Shown piece after piece: positions 22,790 through 35,399 of a stretch of DNA of 64,000 nt. The DNA lies in NCBI RefSeq assembly GCF_000143415.4, contig NW_003314300.1:1038230-1102229 (forward strand), written 5' to 3'. The first letter of the stretch is position 1. Each line of letters opens with the position of its first letter. Below the pieces are notes generated by a model, which saw only the letters and a list, made by a program, of their open reading frames with translations, searched no databases and was not told the origin of the DNA. Origin of the DNA: Selaginella moellendorffii (lineage: Eukaryota > Streptophyta > Lycopodiopsida > Selaginellales > Selaginellaceae). The position numbers were made by a program, and so were the translations under genes.

Positions 22790-24884
22790 CTATTCCTCAT
22801 CCAATGGGAACACAAATTTAATTAATGTTGAGGTTCTCAGTTTCGATTTGATGAGAACATCTGCTGTGTCACCCGACCATGAAAACTGGAAGACAATACC
22901 AGGAACAGTCAAGACTCCGAGCCTCTGTGTGTCCATGTTGAGGATAGTAGGCAGAGAAAACATCACATGTGTTCGAAGACGCTGGAATAAAAGAAGAAAA
23001 TACAACATTGATACAAATACCAGATAACTGATGCCTACCTCATTCACGAAAATTGTCAACTCTTTCCCAGCTAGCTTACCAGCCGTGCACTTGATACTCA
23101 AAGCAGTTTCCTCCTTCAATTCAGTGTGTACTGTGGTCCGAACAGCTTCGATCGATACACCAAACACAGTCACACCGTCTTCCATCTCCTTGCATTGTAC
23201 GCTTCCCTTTCCTGTTGGATTGTAATGAGATGCAGGAAGAGACCAAACAAAATACCCATATAATAACTTGCACGTACCTCCTCGCATCAACACTGTTGGG
23301 AACTTTGCCTCCCCTGATTTTCTGCTCATGTCCCCAAACTTGAGTCCTCCAGTATCAACTGTACCATCCATCCTCGAACGGACAATGTCGAAGACCTCCT
23401 CGATGGTCGAGCAGCTGATCGAGCCGTTAACGTGATCCTGCATCTCGAGAGCAATCGTCATCTCGAAAGGCAGGTACGTCCTCTTTTTCTTCCGCTCAGG
23501 CATCTCCTCTTTCTTGATCCACTCTGGACTTCTCGCTCGCTTCTTCGACTGCTGCTGCAGCGGCTGATCATCTGGAACGTCTTCCACCACACACAAGGGT
23601 TCTGAATCCAAAGACTTGCCACCCTCCATCTTCACTAAAACGGCGTACACTTGGTCTTCCTCCTTCACGCCTTGCAAGCCCGACAGGACATCAGGATGCT
23701 CCCTTCTGAATGCCATCAGTGAAGAGCACAAGGCGTCGTAGTCGCTTTTGTTCATTGCTCTCTGCTTCAGTGCAGTCGAGATATGGAAAAGGACGAGTGG
23801 GGGGTACACCGAGTCTATCGGAGGGAATGTTGCTGGGCTGCTAGGCTGTAGATAGTGGAGGCCAGGTACTTGCAGGTTGAGACTGTTGCCTGAGAAGAAC
23901 TTCACGTCACGCTTCTCCAAATGCAGGCCAATGGCAGCATCATCGACGCTACAGAAGTGACCACCCTGCGAGAGTCGGTGGTGAGCATAGCGTTCAAACA
24001 AGACCCAAGCTGCACTCCGCAGTGAAGGCAGTGCCCGAGTGCACTCCATCCAGTCCTCGATCTGTCCCTTGTAGCATGCAATGGCGAAACAATCTACGAC
24101 CCACTCCGAAGTGAAGGAGATATGATCCACACAGGTAAAGTCCAGACTTGGCCAGGAAACAGAGGTCTCTGGCAAAAATAATGCACGGTAAATGTTGAGC
24201 TCTCCCACTTTCACAGCATGGTTCACAGCCATGCCTATCATGTTGTATACAAGTTCCAAAGGCATGAAGTAGTACCTCACGATTGGCCCGGCTATGTAGT
24301 ACGTCGCCCAGAAGTCGATGTGCGACTTATCTGCGTTCTCGGGCGCCGAGAAGTAAACCTGCTGCAACTCCTCGACAGACCAAGGAGGCATGTAAAGCGC
24401 AAAGAAGCCTATCTCATTGATGAGTTTGAGCGCGTCCACCCAATTGCTCTCCTCCGGTGATGCAAAGAGCACAGTATGTGTAGCGAAGTTCCCAACAAAC
24501 TCCTGATCCGTGAGAAGCCAAGCCCCCGGGATTTCGTAATCCTCTTTAGAACCGGGTGCGTAACTCATCCGGTTTGAAGATGTAAACCCTCTTCTTCTTT
24601 TTTTCGACGAGCTGAACTATCACGGCCGGTATCCCTTCTTCACTGAGGAGCCGTTTCAGGACGTACCACAGAAAGCACGACTTGCCAATTCCAGGGTTTC
24701 CTGATATGTGGATGTAGCTCTTGCCCAGGCTTGCGAGCTCTCTCATGTCGGCATAGAGATCCTCATAGCATTCCCGTATCCACACTTTCCGCCTCCTCCT
24801 AGCGATGGGAGGGAGATCTATCCACCTACCATCAGGGTCTGTCGCTGCACGCCCATCATCCCCAACTGGCGCTATCGATTCCAT
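22790..24884 (-). pseudogene. RHS/Crinkler-like P-loop protein, copy 1 (frameshift after the P-loop)
   Basis: ATG 24884 opens a 112-codon frame with Walker A GNPGIGKS in HISGNPGIGKSCFLWYVLKR, the form seen in RHS/Crinkler (CRN)-type NTPases. It ends at a stop near 24549. A second frame then runs from 24568 to 22790 (592 codons). Comparison with copy 2 (FKPDGSYTP there) shows that copy 1 lacks two bases after FKPD, so the two frames were once one protein. The long frame also contains two short introns of 66 bp (23277-23212) and 57 bp (23038-22982) with GT-AG borders. Both are multiples of three without stops, so spliced and unspliced products stay in frame (spliced part about 551 aa). A Lys-rich tract (PERKKKR) could be nuclear. 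Function is unknown in plants. Either this is a recent pseudogene, or translation starts at 24568 without the P-loop. Confidence 0.6.
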
Positions 24885-24924
24885 CTGTGCATCAGGCCCT
24901 AAGGAGAGAATAGACCTGAGTGAT

Positions 24925-24940
24925 TCTTCCTATATATATA
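24925..24940 (-). promoter_or_regulatory. Candidate TATA box of RHS/Crinkler-like copy 1
   Basis: On the minus strand TATATATATAGG lies about 45 bp upstream of ATG 24884. The spacing fits a short leader. Confidence 0.4.
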
Positions 24941-26116
24941 CTCCTGCTTAGGGTAAGAAAAATTTGTTGAAATAAAAGTTTGATTTGATATAATTATTTT
25001 TAAAGCAAATATATTTCTAAGTTTGGACTTTCTTCTAGTGATCTTAAAATAAACAGTTTTTATTTATTCAGATTATTGTTTTTTCTTGTTTTTAATTGCA
25101 CACAATCATGTTTCAATTGCACATCTCACTTGAATAGACACTTTATGTAACATGTGCAATTATGTCATCTTATTTTTTACTGATTTATGATCCATTGAGT
25201 TACTAAAGTGGAAATAAATGTTGTAACTTTTTTTTATTGTACACAAAAGGTATCACTTTTGAAAGGATCACTTGGATATTTACTGTTACATGATCCATTG
25301 TTCCCAAAATCTATAATGTAATGACATTAAACAAAAGAAAAAGATGCAAAAACAATATAAATAAGTTGGTAGTTGAATTCTTAGAATGCACCATTATTTT
25401 TTAGTACTTTAGCTTTTGTTATAGAGCAATCAATCACATCCCACTCTTCTTTCCCCTAAAATCCACACACAAATTTCAGGGTTTCATATATTAAATAGTA
25501 AGCTGCAATAATGTGCTGGAAAAATTAATATAGAGGAAGAAAGAAATGGGTCTTAATCTGCTACATGAATGTAACACATGTTATTTTTTCCACAATGTCC
25601 CTATCTCAACTATCCGTCAATATACCCTTACACTATAATAACTCATTTAAGATAATAACTTAACATGAAAACATGTGTGTGAGGCACAGGATTGCCATTG
25701 GTTAGAAGGACTTGTGACAGCTGTCCCTTTGGATGCCTAGGCCAAGCTTTTATGTCATGGTCAATTTTCAGTGATCTGGTGGACTTTCTGTCAAGGCGCG
25801 AAGGGCCGAATTATCCATAGGAAACTATGCTCCTCATAAGATCTTCTAGAGAGAGTGTTGAGATAAATAGTCTCTGGGCATTTTCTATAAATCTACTTAA
25901 CATTTCTTATATATATAGGGGAGGTTTTTTCATTCTATTCAATATAGCCATTGATCAAGGTTTAGCCCAAGCATTTTTGGTATATATAGGGTCTCATACC
26001 ATTAAAATACTAGTCATTGCTCAGCATATGCTGCCCCAGTTAGCAAACACCATTTTGATTATCATTATTACATTGAAAATAATGTCTATGAAAATAATTA
26101 TTGCAACACAAAAACC
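24941..26116. other. AT-rich intergenic DNA, nothing recognised
   Basis: Strongly AT-rich with no long open frame, no LTR border and no conserved domain. Confidence 0.5.
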
Positions 26117-26920
26117 TTAGACATCCAACAAATAAAAGACCAAACTGCTCACTAATTGCATCTCGATATCCTCTTCAACTAGAAGTATAAACTGCTTGAG
26201 TTCTCTTACAAATACTTGGATGTCTTCAAGTTTCTTGTCTGTCTCATAAACTATAGCCCAAACCAATCTCTTTTGCAAGGTGCAAATTTCTTTGGCAAGT
26301 TCATCCATTTGTTCTGCATGGAAAAGTTTCTCTTCTATCTTCACCAGATCCTATTCGAGCACTTCAGAAGATTTCCTGTCCTTTTGAAGGCAATCACAAC
26401 ACACTTGAATAGTTTTCACATTCATATCCAGCAATTTCGAAACTTTCTCCCAAAGTGTTGCCTTGAAGTACTATAGCATAAGCATATGTTAAACCACCAG
26501 CTTAGAAATGAAAGCTATTGTTACCTTGAATTTCTCTTTCTTGCTACCCAAAAAATCTTGACTCATGCCTTGAGACATAATCACACACAGGTTTTCCATC
26601 AATCTAAAAAAAAAGGTGACAGTAGGAAAGTAGAAAATTTTAAAAATACAATCTTAGCTTACATTGAGATGGTTGATCACATCACACAAATCCTGCTTGT
26701 TTGAAGAAAGTTTTTCACCTGGAATACACAATATAAAAGAAGTAAATCCCTTACACGATAGAAAACCAACCTTGGTGACTTTTCAAGACAATAGTGTTGC
26801 TTCCAGCAGTGATTCTCCACTCAATCACTATCATTTTGCCATATAGATTTGCTTATAAGCATCTGACCCTTCATTTTTTAACTCTACCACTACCAAAGCA
26901 AACTTGGAACTAAAACAATG
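26117..26920 (-). pseudogene. SMC6: SMC6 gene fragment (head domain/first coiled coil), 4 exons
   Basis: SMC6 is an ATPase of the SMC5/6 DNA-repair complex. Four exon blocks on the minus strand match the N-terminal head and the start of the coiled coil: 26920-26771 (KFALVVVELKNEGSDAYK, IEWRITAGSNTIVLKSHQ), 26718-26663 (GEKLSSNKQDLCDVINHLN), 26603-26525 (ENLCVIMSQGMSQDFLG) and 26470-26117 (YFKATLWEKV, then a charged coiled coil). Introns are short with good GT-AG borders, so the copy came from genomic DNA, not a processed transcript. Damage is visible: two bases are missing at the start of the third exon, so that only another frame restores the family sequence, and a TAG stop lies after SSEVLE near 26348. 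The ATP-binding start and the whole C-terminal half are missing. The family call rests on the LNID..NPCVIMSQ block recognised from memory. Confidence 0.75.
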
Positions 26921-27369
26921 CTAGAAGAAGGCACAAACAAATCAATTAAATTTTGACACAAACTGTACTAAGATGTAGCTCATTCTAGCGGTGTTGACAC
27001 AATGCTTTAGATTTGGATTGCAAATCAGCAGCAGCGCCAGGGGCTCTCTCGCCATTTTATAAACCCTAGAAAAACATTACAAAACAAAACCAATTCACTT
27101 GACAAACCACAAGAGTAGTCACAGTTAACACATTGTATATAACATGTGTTGCAATGCATTTTTCTCCTGCCCCACACAGCTTGGCTACTTCCCATTGGCT
27201 AGGAGCAAACATCAGCACAATTATTCGCTAAGATGTGGTTAAAAAAATAACCCTTTTACAATTACCCCCCATCAGACGGCTGCAATTGGCTGGATCCGGC
27301 AGCCAGGCACTTATGATAGATTCTTATAGTAAAATATTTTAGGGAATCTTGCTTAATTTCTAAATTTTT
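26921..27369. other. Spacer, nothing recognised
   Basis: AT-rich DNA between the SMC6 and GDH fragments. Upstream SMC6 exons were looked for here and not found with confidence. Confidence 0.4.
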
Positions 27370-28230
<861 letters not shown>

Positions 28231-29570
28231 CAGCCCAGAGGCTGAGGTATAATAGGAATAATCAAAAGTGTTTTTAAATTGAATTGATGGTTTTTGTGAC
28301 CAGATTTTTCCAAAGAAGGGCATCAGGACATCCTTGCAAGCTCATGCAGTGTCACAGTGAGCTACTTCGAATGGGTACAGGTCAGTGAGGCTCTTTTTGT
28401 ACGCAAGTAAGCCTCCCGATCTTCCGTGACAGATTCTGCAAGTTCCAGTAACGCATCCCATGTAAAGCCTTGATTGTTTTATATGAAAGAGAAATAGCAA
28501 ATGCTCAAACCAATTGAAATACACATATAACCAAAATTCTGAAGAGCGAAATCTGGCTCTACAAAACATACAAGAAAAAAAAAAAAGGAAACATTCCTTT
28601 CGTTGCCCTAAAGTGCCCTAAAGGAATCAACTAAAAAGGTCTGGATAAAGTTGAATTGATGGTCTCACGCTGAATGCCTGAATCAAATGAATTGATAACC
28701 AAGAATTCTTTCAAACATTACTTGGGGGGAAGAATCAGCCACTGAGGTGTCACTTATAATCGACATTGCGTAATTAGAGAAGTGCTGCGGGCCTGCACCA
28801 CAACTCTGACAGTTGTATGTGGCTGAGGTACATTTTTTTCTCTTCCTTTCTTTTATTTTGGTTTCCACTCCAAACCAGTACATGACTTGATACAAACTCC
28901 ATGTGGCGAAATTCCCGAGACCTGCCCCTAGCCCTTGACTGCACTAAACGTCTCCTGATGACAGAGTGATGAGATTATTTATTTGTTTAGCCTCTTTTCT
29001 AATCAACGAAAGTTTAGAAGTTGGAAAACACTTAAGCGAGAGTGTCCCTATAAAGTGTGCCACAGCTCTCTACCTCAAGTTGGCAGTTGTGCTTGCTTCT
29101 TCCAGAGGAGGAGGAGCTAGAGCGAGCTCATCCAGTTCTTCCAGCTCACAATTGCCGCCTCTGTGGTAAATCATCGGCAATCTCCCACGAAGGCACGTTG
29201 ACTATCCACGCTCTTGGCTGAATGTGCATGTTCCTCCAGAGTCCAGCCGTGAGGAACACATTGCGGGGCAACGCAATCTTGATGATCGTGGAGCCTGCAA
29301 GTCGATGGTCACGGAGGGATCTTGATGATAAATGGCTTCAACATCTCAGATTTTGTGGTTCCAGATCAAGGACGCTGCTTCCTTTCCCTACAGTCCCTGC
29401 AATGACCGGCTCGTTGACCTTGCCCACTTCCAGCTTGATCTGGAGGACCACTACTCCCGAGTGCTGCAAATCTCAGCAAAGTCTGCTATGTCATCTGTCA
29501 ATTTCCACACAGCATGTCCAGCTGTACTAAACCATTTGAGTCAAGTACATTCCAAACACACTTCTCAGCT
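28231..29570. other. Unassigned region between GDH fragment and RHS-like copy 2
   Basis: Short open frames occur on both strands (for instance a Ser-rich frame near 29100-29165 and two overlapping frames near 29230-29580), but no known domain or exon chain could be supported. Some may be further gene scraps. Confidence 0.35.
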
Positions 29571-31620
29571 TTATATGTAACTAGTATTCTTCTCCCCCTC
29601 CCCCTCATCCGATGGGAACACGAATTTAATTAACCTTGAGGTTCTCAGTTTCGATCTGATGAGAACAGCTGCTGTGTCACCCGACCATGAAAACTGGTAG
29701 ACAGCACGAGGAACAGTCAGGACTCTGAGCCTATGTGTGTCCTCTAGTTCCATGTTGAGGATAGTAGGTAGGGAAGACATCACATGTGTTTGAAGATGCT
29801 GGAATAAAAAGGAAAAAATGCAAAATTGATACAAATACCAGATAACTAATGCCTATCTCGTTCACAAAAATTGTCAGCTCTTTCCTAGCTAACTTACCAG
29901 CCGTGCACTTGATACTCAAAGCAGTTTCCTCCTTGAATTCAATGTGTCCTGAACAACAGCATTGTTCACGTCGTGCAAGGAGAGTAACTGGATGCCAGCG
30001 GTCAAAATCATCGATGAGAGAGGCTTTTTTGCGCTCTACATGCCTCCTTGGTCTGTCGAGGAGTTGCAGCAGGTTTACTTCTCGGCGCCCGAGAACGCAA
30101 ATAAGTCGCACGTCGACTTCTGGGCGATGTACTACATAGCCGGGCCAATCACGAGGTACTACTTCATGCCTTTGGAACGTGTATACGACATGATAGGCAT
30201 GGCTGTGAGCCATGCTGTGAAAGTGGGAGAGCTCAACATTTACCGTGGATTATTTTTGCCAGGGACCTCCATTTCCTGGCCAAGTCTGGACTTGACCCTT
30301 GTGGATCATATCTCCTTCACTTCGGAGTGGGTCATAGATTGTTTCACCATTGCATGCTACAAGGGACAGATCAAGCATTGGGTGGAGTGGGCTCGGGTAT
30401 TGGCTTCACTGCAGAGATTGGGTCTTGTGCGAATGCTATGCTCACCACCGACTCTCACAGGGTGGTCACTTCTGTAGTGTTGATGATGCTGCCATTGGCC
30501 TGCATTTGGAGAAACGTGATTTGAAGTTCTTCTCAGGCAACAGTCTCAACCTACAAGTACCTGGCCTCCACTATCTATGGCCTAGCAGCACGTCATTCCC
30601 TCCAATAGACTTGGTGTACCCCCCACTCATCCTTTTCCATATCTCGAATGCATTGAAGCAGAGAGCAATGAACAAAAGTGACTACTACGCCTTATGCTCT
30701 TCGCTGATGGTGTTCAGAAAGGAGCATCCCGACATCCCGTCCGGCCTACAAGGCGTGAAGGAGGAAGACCAAGTGTATGCCGTTTTAGTGAAGATGGAGG
30801 GTGACGAGTCTCTAGATTCACAATGCTTATGCATGGTGGAAGACATTCTGGATGATCAGCTGCTGCAACAGCAGTTGAAGAAGCAAGCAAGAAGTCCAAA
30901 GTGGATTGCCTGGGTGGAAGAAAAAGAGGATCTACCTGCCTTTCCAGATGACGATTGCTCTCAAGATGCAGGATCAGATTAACGGCTCAATCAACTACTT
31001 GACCATCGAGGAGGTCTTCGACATTTTCCGTTCGAGGATGGACGGTACAGTTGATACTGGAGGACTCAAGTTTGGGGACATGAGCAGAAAGCTGGGTGAG
31101 GCAAAGTTCCCTGTTGGTGCAAGGAGGTATGTGCAAGTTTTTATATGGGTATTTTGTTTGGTCTCTTTCTGAATTGCGTTACAATCGAACAGGAAAGGGA
31201 AGAGTACAATGCAAGGAGATGGTGACTGTGTTTGATGTATTGATTGAAGCGTCTTCAGAAACGGGTGTGTAACTCCCATCTGGTTTGAAGTTGTAAACCT
31301 CCTCCCTTTTTCTTTCAATGAGCTGAACTATCAAGGCCAGTATCCCTTCTTCACTGAGGAGCCGTTTCAGGACGTACCACAGAAAGCACGACTTGCTGAT
31401 TCCAGGGTTTCCTGATATGTGGAGGTAGTTCTTGCCCAGGCTTGCGAGCTCTCTCATGTCGGCATAGAGATCCTCATAGCACTCCCGTATCCATGTTCCT
31501 GGAGATAGGAGGGAGATCTATCCACCTAGCATCAGGGTCTATCGCTGCATGCGCATCATCCCCAACTGGCACTATTATCCTCGCACGGTTGAAGAGAGAA
31601 TATACCCGTGCAATTCATAA
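29571..31620. pseudogene. RHS/Crinkler-like copy 2, split by an internal inversion
   Basis: Three blocks match copy 1 but not in one orientation. 29571-29950 is minus strand and matches the C-terminal part (VLIRSKLRTSRLIKFVFP; FKEETALSIKCTAGKL). 29955-31245 is plus strand and matches the middle (ESNWMPAVKIIDERGFFALY to TVDTGGLKFGDMSRK and the 66-bp intron). 31250-31620 is minus strand again and matches the P-loop N-terminus (GNPGISKSCFLWYVLKR). The central 1.3 kb is therefore inverted relative to its flanks. The P-loop reads GISKS instead of GIGKS, the donor of the 57-bp intron is changed (GAG|AT), and several shifts are present. It cannot make the full protein. Confidence 0.85.
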
Positions 31621-31639
31621 CGGACTTTAGGGTCTAGGG

Positions 31640-33010
31640 TTTCAGGCTCTGGTCAAGCTTCTCAGTTTCAATCTGATGGCAACATGTGACCAGGAAAACA
31701 AATAGACAGTACCACGACCATCGGCCTATCCATGTTCAAACAAATAAAATGCAACATTGATACAAACACCAAACAACATATTTAATTGTCAATTTTTTCC
31801 CAACTAACTTACCAGCCATGCACTTGATACTCAAAGGAGTTTGCTCCATGAATCCAGTGTGTGTCTTCCAAATGGCTTCCATCCATATGCCAAACACAGT
31901 CATGTCATCTTCAATATGCTTGTAGTGTATGCTTCTGTTTCCTGTGTTCAAGGATGGATGGTACAGTTGATATTGGAGGACTTACGTTTGGGGACATGAG
32001 GAGGCAAAGTTCCCAATGGTCTCTTTCTGAATTGCGTTCCAATCTAACAAAATGTCGAAGATCTCGTTGATGATTGGGTTGTTAACATCATCCTGCATCT
32101 TGAGAGCAATCGTCATCTAGAAAGGCAGGTACATCCTCTTTTTCTTCCGCTCAGGTGTCTCCTCTTGCTTGATCCACTCTGGACTTCTCGCTCAACTGCT
32201 GCTGCAGCAGCTGATCATCTGGAATGTCTTCCACCACACACAACCTCCGCAAATCCAGAAACTTGTCACCCTCCATCATCATTAAAACCTTGTATTTGGT
32301 TCTCTTCCTTGGCACCCAGTTGAGATTTGGAAAAGGACAATGGGGACATCAAGTCAATCAGAGGGAATGACGTGCTGCTATGTTGTTGGAGGCTGGGTAC
32401 TTGCAAGTTAAGACTGTTGCCTGAGAAGAACTTCATGTCACGCTTCTCCAAATGTAGGCCTATGGAAGGGCCATCGATAACCACCTTGCGAGAGTCGCTG
32501 GTGAGCATAACATTCAAACAAGACTCTAGCTACACTCTGCAGTGAACAGTCAGTTGCCCGATCTATCCAGCCCTTGATCTGCCCCTTGTGGCATGTGATG
32601 GAAGGAGATATGATCCACACGCATAAAGTCCAGAGTTGGAGTTCTTGTGCGAAAATGGTTCATAGTCAATGCCATAAAGTAGTACCCCGGCATTTACAAC
32701 CTGATCCATGCCTATCACGTCGTATTGTTCCAAAGGCATGAAGTAGTACCTCACAATTGGCCCAGCTATGTAGTATGTCGTCCAGAAGTTGACACGTGTG
32801 ACTTATATGTGTTGTCCGGCACTGAGAAGTAAACGTGCTGCAACTCCTCAACAGACCAAGGAGCCATGTAGAGCGGGAAGAAGCCGGCTTCCCAGACGAG
32901 TTTGACCCCCTCAATCCAGTTACTCTCCTTGGGTGACGTGAAACCGCTGTCATTCCATGCCTAGCGATGTTCCCAACAAAACTTTCATCCATGAGAAGCC
33001 AAACCCCCAG
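31640..33010 (-). pseudogene. RHS/Crinkler-like copy 3, decayed
   Basis: Collinear with copy 1 on the minus strand but with many indels and stops. Recognisable pieces are the LVGKKLTI/CMAGKL block near 31790, the Lys-rich end near 32140, the LEKRDMKFFSGNSLNLQVP block near 32400-32460, YYFMPLEQ near 32740, and VEELQ/AP near 32830-32880. It lacks the P-loop part. Together with copies 1 and 2 it shows local amplification of the family. Confidence 0.8.
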
Positions 33011-33958
33011 GATAGCTGATTCCAAGCTCTTGTCTGCACTCCAAGCCGCAGGCTCGGTCGGGAGTGCGGAGGCCTTTGCACTGAAGGCGAGCGAGGCCGC
33101 CCTGGGTCCGGTTTGAGCTCTCGCATGCCCATAGCACTTGCGGGGCATGGCATTTAATTAAGGATAAATAAATAAAGAGGAATATATATTGCATATTCAT
33201 CACCACCACATACGTTTTTATGACCTCCAACTGGAACGACTGACACAAATTTAGCATCCTCTCTTCATCTTCAAACAGCCTTTTGCATGATCCACCACAA
33301 CCATGCCCATATACCTTCCGTCATGACCATAGCAAGACATTGAAAGCCAACAAATATTCAAGTAGAGACCATATTCAACCAAGGCTAGAACTCTGGTCAG
33401 CGTAAAGGTAGCTACCCTTAGAACCTGATAGATCATGGTGGTTGAAAGGTGGTGAATTTTAGCTTAGTAAAGATTGCAAACACAGATATACAATTACATA
33501 AATGCCTTATTCGCAAGTCTAGAGAGTATTTCAATTTCAAATGGTGATAATAGTGGCTAAAGTGACAAGTTTCTCCTTAGATTGATTCATAGCATACATT
33601 CATTCTTGAGCATTGTTTCTTGTTGATATAATCTTAAGTGTTGAATTTTCTCAAGTTCAAAGTTCATGGAGTTTTTGAGGTAGTTTTAAGGTAGATTAGG
33701 GTGGTTAGAAAGGGTGAAGGTTAAACCTCTTTACCATTGTTATTCAGTTATAATATTAATATAAGTGATGGTTTATCATTTGAATTCTAATGAGAAGGAA
33801 AGCACCACAGTAAAATGACAAGGACAAAAAATCTAATTTCAAGCAGAAGCTAGATGAATTTGCAACTTCTACATGCTTGTTCCAAAGAGCTTCGACACAC
33901 CAGTCATGCCTGTCATCCACGCATCCTCACTTCCCGGTCAAGTGCTGCCACTCCCACG
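33011..33958. other. AT-rich spacer, nothing recognised
   Basis: No gene, RNA or mobile-element end was recognised. A short GC-rich stretch at 33020-33140 differs from its AT-rich surroundings and may be another gene scrap. Confidence 0.4.
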
Positions 33959-34788
33959 CTACCATCGCCGCCACAATCCTTGGGAAGGCACCTTGGCGGG
34001 GCTGTGCCCGAGCTGCGGGATCATCTCGGAGACCAGATAGCTGACCAAGTTCTGAAGGAGCTCCTCGCCTCCAAATGCCTCACCCGAGGCCTCGGACCTG
34101 CGAGACTCCCTCAGCGGTGGCGGTGACATCGCCATGTTGAAGATCAGCGCGAGCTTCTCAGCGGCGCTGGCCGAGACTGGAGCCAACACTCCCTGCTGCT
34201 GGATCATATGGGCGTAGACGAGGCCGGCGGTGGTGGGCTCGGGCATGAGCCGCGCAACTTGAAGCCGTCATCACGCACGCCCGCTCGGTCTTCATGAGCT
34301 GGAAGCGCGAGAAGCAAACCGGGACGGTCACCACTGCCAAGCGGACCATCCTGCCAAGGTGGAACTCGGCAATGGCGTGGTGAGCTGCAACACGAGGATC
34401 TCCTCCTGGGCAGATGTGTTGCTGCCGCGAGCGCCCAGGAAAGGCTTGAGTCCGATCCCCAGGCTCTTGATCATGAGGAATGGGTACTTCTATCTGATCA
34501 GTGTCGGTTCTTCCCACCAATTTCTTGGCGCCAAAGATCGCGCGCCCCGACCAGAGCTCGTCCTCGCTAGCCCCGCCGCCGACCTTGTTGATCCCGGTGG
34601 GCGCGTCGCTGAAGCTCTTACGATCCTCAGAGCTCCACTCTCCCATTCCTCCACACCGCGACCGCGGAGCTCGTGCCCAGGTCGATGCTGATGGCGGCGC
34701 TGGATTCCAGTGGCGGTGGGAGCGGGTGGAGTCGTCGGGAGGCTTGTCTGTCTGTGACAATGTGGCTGGGACTGGATTCGGCTGCCAT
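33959..34788 (-). pseudogene. HSP70: HSP70-like (HSP70-8 type) gene fragment, frameshifted
   Basis: Hsp70 proteins are ATP-driven chaperones. ATG 34788 opens MAAESSPSHIV and leads to SAAISIDLGTSSAVAVWRNG, the phosphate-1 loop of the Hsp70 ATPase domain, then a TGA. Other frames continue the family sequence: SFSDAPTGINK, GRAIFGAKKLVGRTDTDQ, AIAEFHLGRMVRLAVVTVPV then FSRFQ, MPEPTTAGLVYAH and EKLALIFNMA. The form with AIF-KLVGR-DTD and PEPTA-LLYAQ resembles the plant HSP70-8 (short, divergent Hsp70) group. At least two shifts and a stop break it, and the substrate-binding domain is absent or unrecognisable. It is intronless and GC-rich compared with its neighbours. Confidence 0.75.
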
Positions 34789-35399
34789 CTCACTCCTGGA
34801 GCGATCTACACACCCAAGAGGAAGAAATCGCGAACAACGTAGAAATTCTCATCCGACGGCCACGGGCTACCCAAGATGGGCACCACGTGTTTCATGCCAA
34901 TATTTTTGCACCAGAGAAAGTCCACTACGTACTTAGTCTGGTACTTTGTACTACATCGCGCTCGGCAATCGGCCCCGAGAAATGCCCTGCTGTTGGAGAC
35001 ATGATCCACACGCAGCGAACACCAAGATCATGAAGAACTTGAAGACGAATCGCCGAATCGGAGCTCCCATCTTCTGTTTCTATGGCTAGAAAGGATTTAG
35101 ATTTTTTTTGCCAAGCGTGTCTCTCAAATCTTACGGACAAACTGGTAAGATCTTTCCTTCCTTCGATCAACACTGTGTTACCTTTTTCCAGGAGTTTACA
35201 CTCTCATTCACAGCTCCTGGCATTCATCGCAGCGTTCTACCTGGGCCACACCAAGAAGCACACAAACACCAATTGATCACGGTGTCCCATGCATTGGTAT
35301 GCTTTTGTTTCGTTTGCTCTCTCACACGCATGCATAGGCTTGAGCTTTAAGCTCGACATTCCTTACGTCGTAAGCTCTTTTTTCTCTTGTTCTCCGCAG
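34789..35399. other. Spacer before the glycosidase pseudogene
   Basis: Possible remains of 5' exons of the following pseudogene (a MARKDLDFFCQ start at 35082) but without a clear family match. Confidence 0.3.
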
